A stretch of DNA of 64,000 nucleotides, from the NCBI RefSeq assembly GCF_002778285.1, contig NZ_NESM01000003.1, forward strand, positions 186,001 to 250,000, read 5' to 3'. Position 1 is the first letter of the stretch. Each line of letters starts with the position of its first letter. Shown in pieces: positions 15,972 to 28,889 of the stretch. Below the pieces are notes generated by a model that saw only the letters and a program-made list of their open reading frames with translations, was not told the origin of the DNA and did not search any database. The translations under genes were made by a program, and so were the position numbers. This stretch comes from Limnohabitans sp. 15K (GTDB lineage Bacteria > Pseudomonadota > Gammaproteobacteria > Burkholderiales > Burkholderiaceae_C).

Positions 15972-16940
15972 TTATTGCGGCTCAATCTTCGCGTCGCGAA
16001 TGGCCTTGGCCCATTTGGCGGTTTCGGCTTTAGAGCGTTGCGCCAGTGCCTCAGGGGATGCTGGGGCGGTTTCAAAGCCCAAGGCCGAGAAACGCTCCAA
16101 GATGGTTTTGTCGGCGGCCGCAGCGTTCACGGCGGCGTTGAGCTTGTTGACGATGTCGGCGGGTGTGCCAGCAGGCGCAAAGACCGCAAAGTAGGCGATC
16201 AGTTCATAGTCTTTCAGGCCCAAGGCTTCGTTCACGGTGGGCAGCTCGGGGATGGCTTTGGAGCGCTGGGTCGAGGTGACGGCCAGGCCACGGATCTTGC
16301 CTGCCTTGACCTGGGGCAGCATGACTGCAAAGTCGGCCGTGAACAGGTTCACCTGGCCACCAATCAGGTCGGTCATGGCGGCGGGGCCGCTCTTGTAAGG
16401 CACGTTGGTCATCTGGATGCCGGCCATGCTGGAGAGCACTTCGGTCGACACCAGCTGCGAGGTGCTGGCGCTGGCAAAGGTGACTTGTGTGGGTTTGGCT
16501 TTGGCCAGGTCCACCAGTTCTTTCAGGTTCTTGGCAGGCACGTCGTTGTTGACGGCCACGATCAAGGGCACCGAGCCCATGTAGGCCACAGGTGCAAAGG
16601 CGGTGTCTTGGTCATAAGGCAGCTTTTTCATCAGGCTTTTGAGCGCTGCATTTGTGCTGTTGGTGCCGATCAAGAGCGTGTAGCCGTCCGGGGCTGATTT
16701 GGCCACTGCGTCAGCGCCCAGCATGCCGTTCACCCCGGCCTTGTTGTCTACCACCACGGGCTGGCCCAGGATCTCAGACATTTTTTGTGCAAAGGCCCTG
16801 CCGATCTGGTCGGTGGCGCTGCCCGCGGCAAAGGGCACGATGGCCTTGATTGGTTTGTTGGGGTAGCTTTGTGCGTGCGCATTAGCGGCGACCAGGCTCA
16901 AAGCAGCGGTCAAGCAGGTGGCGAGGGTCTTTTTAAGCAT
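15972..16940 (-). CDS. Bug/TctC family periplasmic solute-binding protein
   Basis: 322 aa, with a signal peptide cut after ANAHA (about residue 24), then the Bug signature YPNKPIKAIVPFAAGSATD and VVVDNKAGVNG. Bug proteins bind small carboxylates or amides in the periplasm, usually for tripartite (TctABC) uptake or sensing; here no tctA/tctB lies alongside. ATG 16940 is chosen because the signal peptide starts there and GGAAA precedes it; it overlaps the end of the upstream AtuA-related gene by 8 bases, so they form one operon. Confidence 0.88.
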   Translation of the reverse strand: MLKKTLATCLTAALSLVAANAHAQSYPNKPIKAIVPFAAGSATDQIGRAFAQKMSEILGQPVVVDNKAGVNGMLGADAVAKSAPDGYTLLIGTNSTNAALKSLMKKLPYDQDTAFAPVAYMGSVPLIVAVNNDVPAKNLKELVDLAKAKPTQVTFASASTSQLVSTEVLSSMAGIQMTNVPYKSGPAAMTDLIGGQVNLFTADFAVMLPQVKAGKIRGLAVTSTQRSKAIPELPTVNEALGLKDYELIAYFAVFAPAGTPADIVNKLNAAVNAAAADKTILERFSALGFETAPASPEALAQRSKAETAKWAKAIRDAKIEPQ

Positions 16941-17289
16941 GTTGATTTCCTGATGAAGAGGTTGGATCTGATTCAGATCTTGGGGCTGATTCAATCACAA
17001 GACTGAGCAGTTTGGCACTCAGACATTTTCCGTGGGCATCCAGGGCCAACGAGCGGGTCACGCCGCCGCCCAGGGCGTTGTGCATGACAAAGTTGAGGGC
17101 GCCCAGTTGGGGCAGGGCGTAGCGTTCGACTGGGCCGAGCACCGTGCCTGCAAAGTGCGCTTGTACACGTTCGCAGCTCAGGTGTTGTTCCAGCAGTGCA
17201 AAGTCTTTTTTGTCGTAGGCAATCACCGACAAGGTGGACCGGTTGCCTTTGTCGCCGGTGCGGGTGTGGGCGATGTCGCGCAGCAGCAT
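16933..17289 (-). CDS. AtuA-related protein (C-terminal AtuA-like domain)
   Basis: 118 aa, beginning MLLRDIAHTRTGDKGN, then SVIAYD and NFVMHNALGGGVTRSLALDAHGK. This matches the small domain that forms the C-terminus of longer AtuA proteins of acyclic terpene utilisation and is often a separate gene next to atuA. No catalytic residues can be named. It starts one base after the AtuA stop and its tail runs into the Bug gene. The last 15 or so residues (SESDPTSSSG) look unconserved. Confidence 0.8.
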   Translation of the reverse strand: MLLRDIAHTRTGDKGNRSTLSVIAYDKKDFALLEQHLSCERVQAHFAGTVLGPVERYALPQLGALNFVMHNALGGGVTRSLALDAHGKCLSAKLLSLVIESAPRSESDPTSSSGNQHA

Positions 17290-17290
17290 G

Positions 17291-18649
17291 TCAGGAACCT
17301 TCCGAATTGAGCAGCGTGGTGCTGGTGTGCACGGTGCTGCGCTGCATGAGCACCGCCGCGGCGGCAATGACTTCGCGCACAGAGCGGGTAGCACCACCGC
17401 CACCGGCCGGGCCATTGAGGTACAAGGCTTCCATCTCGTGCGCCACATGCTGGGCTTGTTGCAATGTGGGCACGCGCAGAGCCACACGGGCACGCACCTC
17501 GGCGGGTTCCGGCCCTGATTGGGTAGACGGCCCAAAGATCGCGTTCAGGCCGATCAGGTCGTAACGGCCTTCAAACTCGCCATATCCGGCATCGGCCAGG
17601 CGTTGGCGCACCAGGTCCAGCGCCAGTTGGCCCCGCGCTTGTGCACCCGGTCCGGCATAGCTCATCTGGCCTTCACCAATGAAACCGTCACGGTAACCCA
17701 CCGTGACTTTGAGTGTGTCGGTGCGCGGGTGGCCCCCGCCCCCGCAGACCTGAACGCGATCGGGTCCCAGCTGCGTCAGCTGAACCTGAGAAAAATCGGC
17801 CACCACATCGGGCTGCAGATAGCGTGCGGGGTTTTCGATTTCGTAAAGCAGCTGTTCGGTGCAAGTGGCCACCGTGACACAGCCGCCCGAGCTCGCGACT
17901 TTGGTGATGACGGCGTCACCCGACGCGCTGACCTCGGCCAGCGGAAAGCCCAGCCTGGCCATGTTGGGCACGTCCTTGTAACCCGGATCGGCAAAGTAGC
18001 CGCCCGTGATTTGTGCCGAGCATTCCAGCAAATGGCCGACCAACACCCCTTTGCCCAAGCGTGTCCAGTCGTCAGCGGCCCAGCCAAAGTGGTGCATCAA
18101 GGGCGCCAAAAACAGCGCTGGGTCGGCCACGCGGCCGGTGATGATGACTTGCGCATCACTTTGCAGGGCGGGCAGCAAGGCTTCTGCGCCCAAGTAGGCG
18201 TTGGCAGAAATCAGTTGGGCTTGCAGGTCTTCAAGCGTTGTCGTGGACTCCAGCACGGGCAAAGACAAGCCGGTTTGGGTGAGGGTGGCCAGCACGTCGT
18301 CGCCCATCACCACGGCCACTTTGACTTGAGGCAGTCCCAATTCGCGGGCCACGGCCAGCACCGCATGCCCGGCCTGCAGGGGGTTGGCCGCGCCCATGTT
18401 GCTGACGATGCGCACGCCATGTTGGATGCATGCGGGCAACACTGCCCGCATCCTGGCTTGGAGGAGAGGGTCAAAGCCAGCATTGGGGTCTTGGCTGCGC
18501 TCCAGTTGCGCCAGTGCAATCGTGCGCTCGGCCAGGCATTCGAAGACCAGATAGTCCAGCTGGCCTTTTTCGGCCAGCTCGACAGCGGGCGCAATGCGGT
18601 CACCCGAATAACCCGCTCCGGCACCGATGCGAATGCTTGTTTTGTCCAT
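17291..18649 (-). CDS. Acyclic terpene utilization AtuA family protein
   Basis: 452 aa, N-terminal AtuA domain (DUF1446 type). Visible hallmarks are RIGAGAGYSGDRI at the N-terminus, YLVFECLAERTIAL, VSNMGAANP, ITGRVADPALFLAPL, and a Gly-rich GGGGHPRTDTLKV. AtuA is required for citronellol/geraniol breakdown in Pseudomonas, but many family members sit in other catabolic clusters and the reaction is not settled. The start at 18649 (MDKTSIRIG) is preferred over an upstream in-frame ATG, which would add 34 low-complexity residues. First gene of a three-gene operon with the AtuA-related and Bug genes. Confidence 0.82.
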   Translation of the reverse strand: MDKTSIRIGAGAGYSGDRIAPAVELAEKGQLDYLVFECLAERTIALAQLERSQDPNAGFDPLLQARMRAVLPACIQHGVRIVSNMGAANPLQAGHAVLAVARELGLPQVKVAVVMGDDVLATLTQTGLSLPVLESTTTLEDLQAQLISANAYLGAEALLPALQSDAQVIITGRVADPALFLAPLMHHFGWAADDWTRLGKGVLVGHLLECSAQITGGYFADPGYKDVPNMARLGFPLAEVSASGDAVITKVASSGGCVTVATCTEQLLYEIENPARYLQPDVVADFSQVQLTQLGPDRVQVCGGGGHPRTDTLKVTVGYRDGFIGEGQMSYAGPGAQARGQLALDLVRQRLADAGYGEFEGRYDLIGLNAIFGPSTQSGPEPAEVRARVALRVPTLQQAQHVAHEMEALYLNGPAGGGGATRSVREVIAAAAVLMQRSTVHTSTTLLNSEGS

Positions 18650-18800
18650 TCGGTCAGCATAAACAAAACCGCCTTCAAGCCATGTCACCTTGGCTTTTGT
18701 CGGAATTGGATCTCGACGACGCCACCAGCTCGGTTCAAAAAAGAAACCCAAATGTCAATGGTATGATCTTTTTAAAAATCGTAATAACAAAGATGAAGTG

Positions 18801-20879
18801 ATGAATGTCAAAGATTTAACGGTGTTTGTAGGCGTTCTTCATCTCATGCCATCGTTTGCACAGCCAGCAGACCCTGTTGGCACCATTGAAATCAGGGCCA
18901 AGACAGAGAACTTAACGGGGATTGCCAGCACGGGTAGCGAAGGTGTCGTTTCGGGTCTTCGTATCGCGGCACTGCCCATCTTGCGTCCCGGTGAAATCAT
19001 GGAAATGGTGCCTGGACTCATCGTGACCCAACACGCAGGGGACGGTAAAGCCAATCAATATTTTTTGCGTGGCTTTAACTTGGACCACGGCACTGATTTT
19101 TCCACCTTCGTGAATGGTGTTCCTGCCAATATGCCCACACATGCACATGGTCAGGGCTACACCGACTTGAACTTTTTAATTCCTGAGTTGGTGGACCAGA
19201 TCTCCTACAGGAAGGGCACTTATTCAGCCATGGATGGCGACTTTTCGGCTGCAGGCTCTGCCAGAGTGGAATACCTCAAAAAGATGGACGGACATTTGGC
19301 AGAAGTCACTGTCGGGGCCAATGGCTACAAAAGATGGCTGCTGGCAGGCTCTCCAAAACGATCAGAAGGTCAGTGGTTGTATGGCCTGGAAGTTTTTAAA
19401 AATGACGGCCCTTGGGTCGTCCCCGAGAACTATCAAAAGTTAAATGGTGTTTTGAGCTACACAGAGGGGACGCGCCTCAATGGTTATTCCGTGACGGGCA
19501 TGTTTTACAAAAGCAGTTGGGTTTCAACCGACCAAATTCCGCTGCGTGCCGTGAACCAAGGTCTCATGGATCGATTTGGATCTACCGATCCGACCACAGG
19601 CGGTGAAACCCATCGTTACAGCTTGTCCAGCCAATGGGCGCAGACGGGCAAGGACCGTCAATCCAAAGCGAATTTCTGGGCACTCGACTCTGCGCTTGAT
19701 CTTTGGTCTAACTTTGAATATTGCATGGGCAGCATGGCCACCCATGGCAGCTGCGCCATGGGCGATCAGTTCAAACAAGCAGAAAAGCGCCAAGCATTTG
19801 GTTTTGGACTCTCGCAAGCCAGATTCAGCCAGCTGGATGTATTCAACACCAGCTACGAAACAGCATTTTCATTCGGCCTAGACGGGCGCGCTGACCACAT
19901 CAGCCCAGTTGGTTTGTACCTGACCACACAACGCAGAATCCATGAAACCGTGCGCGAAGACCAGGTCCGTCAAAGCAGTATTTCTTTTTGGGCACAAAAC
20001 GAGACACGTTGGACGCCCAGTTTCCGCTCGATCGTCGGTGCAAGAGCTGATGCCTATCAATTCCATGTGCAATCCAATGTGGCCGCCAACTCGGGCAAGT
20101 CTTCCGATCAAAAGGTGTCGCCCAAAGTGAGCCTCATTTATGGACCCGTGGGCAAGACAGAGTTTTATGCCAACTACGGCGCTGGGTTTCACTCCAATGA
20201 TGCGAGGGGCACCACCATCACGGTGGATCCTGTCGACAGAACGACGCCTGTATCCAAGGTTGACCCGTTGGTCAAAGCCATTGGCTCGGAATTAGGCCTT
20301 CGCACAGAAATCCTCCAAGGATGGCAATCAAACCTTGCGATTTGGAAACTGAAAATGGCATCTGAATTGTTGTTCATTGGCGATGCAGGAACCACTGAGC
20401 CCAGTTCACCCTCAAAACGATACGGCATTGAATGGAACAACTTTTATGCGATCAACAGCAACTTGAGTTTGGATTTGGATTTGGCTTGGGCGCATTCACG
20501 CTTTGTTCATGAAGACAACAAACAGACCTTCATACCCGGTGCCGTGAATTCAACGGCCAACATTGGATTGACCTTCAACAACCTAGGCCCCTGGTTTGGT
20601 TCCGTTCGCTTGAGGTACTTTGGTCCTCGGCCACTGACCGAAGATGGCAGCATCAAATCAGACGCTTCATCTTTGGCCAATTTAAGAGTCGGCTACAAGA
20701 TCAATAACCACACCAAACTGGCCGTCGATATTTACAATTTGCAGAACAAAAAAGCCAACGACATTGAATATGCCTACAGCTCACAGTTGGCGAGTGAGGC
20801 AGGCCCCGTCTTTGACCGGCATTTTCATCCCACAGAGCCACGTTCAATGAGGGTGACATTGACCCATCGGTTCAATTAA
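18801..20879 (+). CDS. TonB-dependent outer-membrane receptor
   Basis: 692 aa from ATG 18801: a short signal peptide ending near SFAQ, a TonB-box-like TIEIRAK, a plug domain with LPILRPGEIMEMVPGL, the RGFNLDHGTDF motif and GVPANMPTHAHGQGYTDL, and then a 22-strand-type barrel ending in the terminal RVTLTHRFN with a final aromatic-Asn. Substrate unknown; the divergent AtuA/Bug operon is the only adjacent context. Base composition is visibly more AT-rich than its neighbours and the upstream 150 bases contain TATGAT (18762) and A/T runs, consistent with acquisition by transfer. The next element is a transposase. Confidence 0.88.
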   Translation: MNVKDLTVFVGVLHLMPSFAQPADPVGTIEIRAKTENLTGIASTGSEGVVSGLRIAALPILRPGEIMEMVPGLIVTQHAGDGKANQYFLRGFNLDHGTDFSTFVNGVPANMPTHAHGQGYTDLNFLIPELVDQISYRKGTYSAMDGDFSAAGSARVEYLKKMDGHLAEVTVGANGYKRWLLAGSPKRSEGQWLYGLEVFKNDGPWVVPENYQKLNGVLSYTEGTRLNGYSVTGMFYKSSWVSTDQIPLRAVNQGLMDRFGSTDPTTGGETHRYSLSSQWAQTGKDRQSKANFWALDSALDLWSNFEYCMGSMATHGSCAMGDQFKQAEKRQAFGFGLSQARFSQLDVFNTSYETAFSFGLDGRADHISPVGLYLTTQRRIHETVREDQVRQSSISFWAQNETRWTPSFRSIVGARADAYQFHVQSNVAANSGKSSDQKVSPKVSLIYGPVGKTEFYANYGAGFHSNDARGTTITVDPVDRTTPVSKVDPLVKAIGSELGLRTEILQGWQSNLAIWKLKMASELLFIGDAGTTEPSSPSKRYGIEWNNFYAINSNLSLDLDLAWAHSRFVHEDNKQTFIPGAVNSTANIGLTFNNLGPWFGSVRLRYFGPRPLTEDGSIKSDASSLANLRVGYKINNHTKLAVDIYNLQNKKANDIEYAYSSQLASEAGPVFDRHFHPTEPRSMRVTLTHRFN

Positions 20880-20904
20880 TTAATTGGGGTCAGATCCCAA
20901 TTAA
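20880..20904 (+). repeat. Left 25-bp inverted repeat of the transposase element
   Basis: Reads TTAATTGGG-GTCAGAT-CCCAATTAA, itself an imperfect palindrome with AATTGGG and CCCAATT arms. Its exact reverse complement is at 21670-21694. The preceding bases TTAAT extend an AT-rich run into the TonB receptor stop codon. Confidence 0.8.
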
Positions 20905-20910
20905 ACTGGC

Positions 20911-20929
20911 GATCTCATTTCGGGAGATC
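20911..20929 (+). promoter_or_regulatory. Hairpin covering the transposase ribosome site
   Basis: GATCTC (20911-20916) pairs with GAGATC (20924-20929) around a 7-base loop ATTTCGG. The likely Shine-Dalgarno GGGAG (20922-20926) lies partly inside the 3' arm, 7 bases before the ATG at 20934. Folding would hide it, a plausible way to keep transposase synthesis low. Inferred from sequence only. Confidence 0.45.
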
Positions 20930-20933
20930 CCCC

Positions 20934-21629
20934 ATGGCCCGCCAACCCCGCCTCACCGTTGCAGGCTATCCCCACCATGTCATCCAGCGTGGCAATGACC
21001 GCCAGGCCATCGTGCGCGACGATGCGGACCGGGAACGCTTGCTGGCGCTGTGGCAAGAACATGCACAAACATTCAAGGTGGCCATCCATGCCTACGTGAT
21101 CATGGACAACCACTTTCATTTGTTGCTGACGCCCGAGACCGACGAGGGGCTGCCGCAGATGATGCAGGCTGTGGGCCGTGCTTATGTCCGTTACTTCAAT
21201 CTGCGCCACCAGCGCACCGGCACTTTGTGGGAAGGCCGCTACCGCAGCAACCTGATTGAGAGTGAGCGCTATCTTTTGGCGTGCATGGTCTACATTGACC
21301 TCAACCCGGTGCGTGCGTGCATGGTGGCGCAAGCGGCCGACTTCAAGTGGTCCAGCCACAGGCACTGTATTGGGCAGGTGAGCGACAAGTTGGTGACACC
21401 TCATGCCCTGTTTTGGGGCTTGGGCAACACGCCTTTTGCGCGCGAGGCTGCTTATGCCGAGCTCGTTCAGACCGGTTTAGCGCAGTCTGAGAAACAGCAA
21501 CTGACCCAAAGCGCTCTGTCGGGCTGGGCGCTGGGCTCGGCCGATTTTGTGGGTGAGTTGCAGCAGTCCACAACGCGGCGGCTGGCGCCAGGCAAAGCGG
21601 GGCGGCCTGCCAAAAAGACGGTCGATTGA
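20934..21629 (+). CDS. REP-associated tyrosine transposase (Y1_Tnp, IS200-like domain)
   Basis: 231 aa. Family motifs are clear: an N-terminal GYPHHVIQRGNDRQ, the HUH-type metal site HFHLLL in YVIMDNHFHLLL near residue 60, RTGTLWEGRYRS, and YIDLNPVRA near 120. The C-terminal 50 residues are basic and variable. The catalytic tyrosine is probably the one in ERYLLACMVYIDL. Such transposases make single-strand DNA cuts at REP-type hairpins and usually occur as single copies. The ribosome site lies in a hairpin. Confidence 0.9.
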   Translation: MARQPRLTVAGYPHHVIQRGNDRQAIVRDDADRERLLALWQEHAQTFKVAIHAYVIMDNHFHLLLTPETDEGLPQMMQAVGRAYVRYFNLRHQRTGTLWEGRYRSNLIESERYLLACMVYIDLNPVRACMVAQAADFKWSSHRHCIGQVSDKLVTPHALFWGLGNTPFAREAAYAELVQTGLAQSEKQQLTQSALSGWALGSADFVGELQQSTTRRLAPGKAGRPAKKTVD

Positions 21630-21645
21630 ATCTGTCCCCAATTAA
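21630..21645 (+). repeat. Internal half copy of the element's end repeat
   Basis: ATCTGTCCCCAATTAA matches 15 of 16 bases of the 3' part of the right end repeat (ATCTGACCCCAATTAA). It starts one base after the transposase stop codon and lies 25 bases before the right repeat, in the same orientation, which gives a tandem arrangement at this end. Confidence 0.65.
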
Positions 21646-21669
21646 TTCAAAGCCAAGCCGAAAGGAAAA

Positions 21670-21694
21670 TTAATTGGGATCTGACCCCAATTAA
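21670..21694 (-). repeat. Right 25-bp inverted repeat of the transposase element
   Basis: Exact reverse complement of the left repeat at 20880-20904. It begins TTAATTGGGATC and ends ACCCCAATTAA. It ends five bases upstream of the TTGGCA box proposed as the gltB -35. Confidence 0.8.
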
Positions 21695-21699
21695 AAAGA

Positions 21700-21728
21700 T
21701 TGGCATGGATGCTGCAGTGCACTACACT
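21700..21728 (+). promoter_or_regulatory. Predicted promoter of gltB
   Basis: TTGGCA (21700-21705, 5 of 6 consensus) and TACACT (21723-21728, 4 of 6) are 17 bases apart. Transcription would start near 21735, leaving a short leader with AGGAG 7 bases before the gltB ATG. The transposase element ends directly upstream, so any activator site further upstream would be displaced or supplied by the element. Confidence 0.55.
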
Positions 21729-21762
21729 CTTCGATCTGCGTAAAAACCCTTAGGAGTGCCCC

Positions 21763-26454
<4,692 letters not shown>

Positions 26455-26483
26455 GCCCCAAGTTAAGAAGCTAAGGAAACATC

Positions 26484-27965
26484 ATGGGAAAAATCACAGG
26501 TTTCATGGAATTTGAGCGCATCGAAGAAGGCTACAAGCCGGTCGCCGAGCGCCTGAAAAACTACGGCGAGTTCGTGATTGGTTTGACACCCGAGCAGTCC
26601 AAAACGCAAGCCGCACGCTGCATGGACTGCGGCACACCGTTTTGCAACAACGGCTGCCCGGTCAACAACATCATTCCGGACTTCAACAATCTGGTGTTTG
26701 AAGGCGACTGGAAGAACGCGATCGAAGTGCTGCACAGCACCAACAACTTCCCCGAGTTCACTGGCCGCATTTGCCCCGCCCCCTGCGAGGCTGCGTGTGT
26801 GGTCAACTTCAACGATGACGCCGTGGGCATCAAGTCTATTGAACATGCCATCATCGACCGCGCTTGGGCCGAGGGCTGGGTCAAACCCCGTCCCGCCAAA
26901 GTCAAAACCGGTAAAAAAGTGGCGGTGATTGGCGCAGGCCCCGCAGGCTTGGCCGCCGCTCAGCAGCTGGCCCGCGCTGGCCACGACGTGACCTTGTTCG
27001 AGAAGAATGACCGCGTGGGTGGTTTGCTGCGTTACGGCATTCCTGATTTCAAGATGGAAAAGACGCACATCGACCGCCGCGTCCAGCAGCTCGAAGCCGA
27101 AGGCGTGAAGATCCGTACCAGCGTGCTGGTCGGTGAGTGGCCCAAGGATTCCAAGGTCACCAACTGGGCCAAGGAAACCATTTCGGCTGAACAGCTGAAG
27201 AAAGACTTTGACGCTGTGCTGCTCACCGGTGGCTCTGAGCAGTCGCGTGATCTGCCTGTGAAGGGCCGTGACCTCGACGGCATCCACTTCGCGATGGAAT
27301 TCTTGCCCCAGCAAAACAAAGTCAATGCGGGCGACAAGGTTAAAGGCCAATTGCGCGCCGATGGCAAAAGTGTCATCGTGATCGGTGGCGGCGACACTGG
27401 CAGCGACTGCGTGGGCACCAGCACACGCCATGGCGCTGTGAGCGTGACCCAGTTTGAGGTGATGCCCGAGCCGCCTGAAAAAGAAGACAAAGCCATGATT
27501 TGGCCTTATTGGCCCATGAAGCTGCGCACCAGCTCCAGCCACGACGAGAGCGCTGAAAAAGGCCTGTTGCAACGCGAATTCGCCATCTCCACCAAGGAAT
27601 TCATCGGTGAAAAAGGCAAGCTCACGGGTCTGAAAACCGTGCACGTCGAGTTCAAGGACGGCAAGATGGTCGAGGTGCCTGGCACCGAGAAGGAATACAA
27701 AGCCGACATGGTTTTGCTGGCCATGGGCTTTACCAACCCGGTCGCCACCGTGCTCGATGCCTTTGGCATCGACAAGGACGCCCGCGGCAACGCCAAGGCG
27801 AGCACCGACTTCACAGGCGGCTATGCCACCAACGTGCCCAAGGTGTTTGCCGCTGGCGACATGCGCCGTGGCCAGTCGCTGGTGGTCTGGGCCATCCGTG
27901 AAGGACGTCAAGCCGCACGCTCGGTGGACGAGTTCTTGATGGGCGCGAGCGACCTCCCGCGATGA
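26484..27965 (+). CDS. gltD: Glutamate synthase small subunit
   Basis: 493 aa; oxidises NADPH and feeds electrons to GltB through FAD and Fe-S clusters. The N-terminal part has two cysteine groups ([15 protein letters not shown] and CPAPCEAAC) for 4Fe-4S clusters, then the FAD-binding [16 protein letters not shown] near residue 150, the NADPH-binding [11 protein letters not shown], and a terminal [25 protein letters not shown] provides the ribosome site. Second gene of the gltBD operon, closed by a strong terminator at 28039. Confidence 0.96.
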   Translation: MGKITGFMEFERIEEGYKPVAERLKNYGEFVIGLTPEQSKTQAARCMDCGTPFCNNGCPVNNIIPDFNNLVFEGDWKNAIEVLHSTNNFPEFTGRICPAPCEAACVVNFNDDAVGIKSIEHAIIDRAWAEGWVKPRPAKVKTGKKVAVIGAGPAGLAAAQQLARAGHDVTLFEKNDRVGGLLRYGIPDFKMEKTHIDRRVQQLEAEGVKIRTSVLVGEWPKDSKVTNWAKETISAEQLKKDFDAVLLTGGSEQSRDLPVKGRDLDGIHFAMEFLPQQNKVNAGDKVKGQLRADGKSVIVIGGGDTGSDCVGTSTRHGAVSVTQFEVMPEPPEKEDKAMIWPYWPMKLRTSSSHDESAEKGLLQREFAISTKEFIGEKGKLTGLKTVHVEFKDGKMVEVPGTEKEYKADMVLLAMGFTNPVATVLDAFGIDKDARGNAKASTDFTGGYATNVPKVFAAGDMRRGQSLVVWAIREGRQAARSVDEFLMGASDLPR

Positions 27966-28038
27966 GGAACATTCGTTCTAGGTAAAATCCCTTGAATGTC
28001 ATGGTGAGAACAAGTTCTCTCGTGAACCTCTAAAACCA

Positions 28039-28069
28039 CAAGAGCCGGACCTTCCGGCTCTTGTTTTTT
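28039..28069 (+). terminator. Intrinsic terminator after gltD, abutting mlaF
   Basis: An 11-bp perfect stem (CAAGAGCCGGA / TCCGGCTCTTG), a 3-base loop and a run of six T. It ends one base before the mlaF start codon at 28071. A smaller hairpin GAGAAC-AA-GTTCTC lies at 28006-28019. The element can end gltBD transcripts, but it would also sit in the leader of any mlaF transcript begun upstream. Confidence 0.85.
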
Positions 28070-28070
28070 C

Positions 28071-28889
28071 ATGACCACGCACACCACACCACCGCCCCTT
28101 GTTGAACTGCGCGACCTGAGTTTCGGGTACGGCGACCGTGTCATCTTGAAGAACCTCAGCTTCAATGTGCCGCGCGGACAGGTCACGGCCTTGATGGGGG
28201 TATCGGGTGGCGGCAAGACCACGGTCTTGCGCTTGATTGGCGGACAGATCCGTGCCAGCGCGGGTCAATTGCTGTTCGACGGCGATGACATCACGCCCAT
28301 GCGACAAGCCGAGCTGTATGCCGCACGCCGCCGCATGGGCATGTTGTTCCAATTCGGCGCACTGTTCACCGACATGAGCGTGTTTGACAACGTGGCCTTT
28401 CCCCTGCGCGAACACACCGATTTGTCGGAAGACCTGATCCGCGACATCGTGCTGATGAAGCTGGATGCCGTGGGTTTGCGCGGTGCGCGCGACCTGAAAC
28501 CTTCTGAAATTTCTGGTGGCATGAGCCGTCGTGTGGCTCTGGCCCGAGCCATCGCGCTTGATCCTGACTTGATCATGTACGACGAGCCCTTTGCGGGTCT
28601 CGATCCGATTTCGCTGGGCACTGCGGCCCGATTGATCCGACGCTTGAACGACAGCTTGGGCATCACCAGTGTGGTGGTGTCGCACGATGTCACCGAGACC
28701 TTCGAGATCGCTGACCATGTGGTCATTCTTGCGCATGGTGGCGTGGCTGCGCAGGGCACACCCGCTGAACTGCGCGCCAGCACCGACCCGCTGATCTACC
28801 AATTCGTGCATGCGCTGAGCGATGGTCCCGTGCCGTTCCATTACCCTGCACCGCCCGCCACGCGCGACTACGACCGGAGGTCCTCATGA
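28071..28889 (+). CDS. mlaF: Phospholipid transport ATPase MlaF
   Basis: Cytoplasmic ATPase of the MlaFEDB complex that moves phospholipids between inner and outer membranes. 272 aa with Walker A GVSGGGKTT (43-51), Q-loop LFQFGALF, signature ISGGM (family-typical variant of LSGGQ) and Walker B LIMYDEPFAGLD. The ATG at 28071 has no Shine-Dalgarno: it directly follows the T-tract of a terminator-like hairpin. TAAAAT at 27983-27988 could be its -10, but no good -35 is seen. ATGA overlap with mlaE. Confidence 0.95.
   Translation: MTTHTTPPPLVELRDLSFGYGDRVILKNLSFNVPRGQVTALMGVSGGGKTTVLRLIGGQIRASAGQLLFDGDDITPMRQAELYAARRRMGMLFQFGALFTDMSVFDNVAFPLREHTDLSEDLIRDIVLMKLDAVGLRGARDLKPSEISGGMSRRVALARAIALDPDLIMYDEPFAGLDPISLGTAARLIRRLNDSLGITSVVVSHDVTETFEIADHVVILAHGGVAAQGTPAELRASTDPLIYQFVHALSDGPVPFHYPAPPATRDYDRRSS

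Larger units (their letters stand above)
20880..21694. mobile_element. Solo Y1 transposase element with perfect 25-bp inverted ends
   Basis: An 815-bp unit made of a single Y1-transposase gene between two 25-bp repeats that are exact reverse complements of each other. Its left end starts one base after the TonB-receptor stop codon and its right end lies five bases before the predicted -35 box of gltB. The size, single gene and flanking quasi-palindromes fit a REP-associated (RAYT-like) element rather than a classic IS with target duplications, which I do not see. Confidence 0.7.

Noticed and set aside
15972..18649. Complete terpene (citronellol/geraniol) degradation cluster
   Set aside because: Only AtuA-type genes and a Bug protein are present; carboxylase, lyase and dehydrogenase genes of the pathway are absent from the window.
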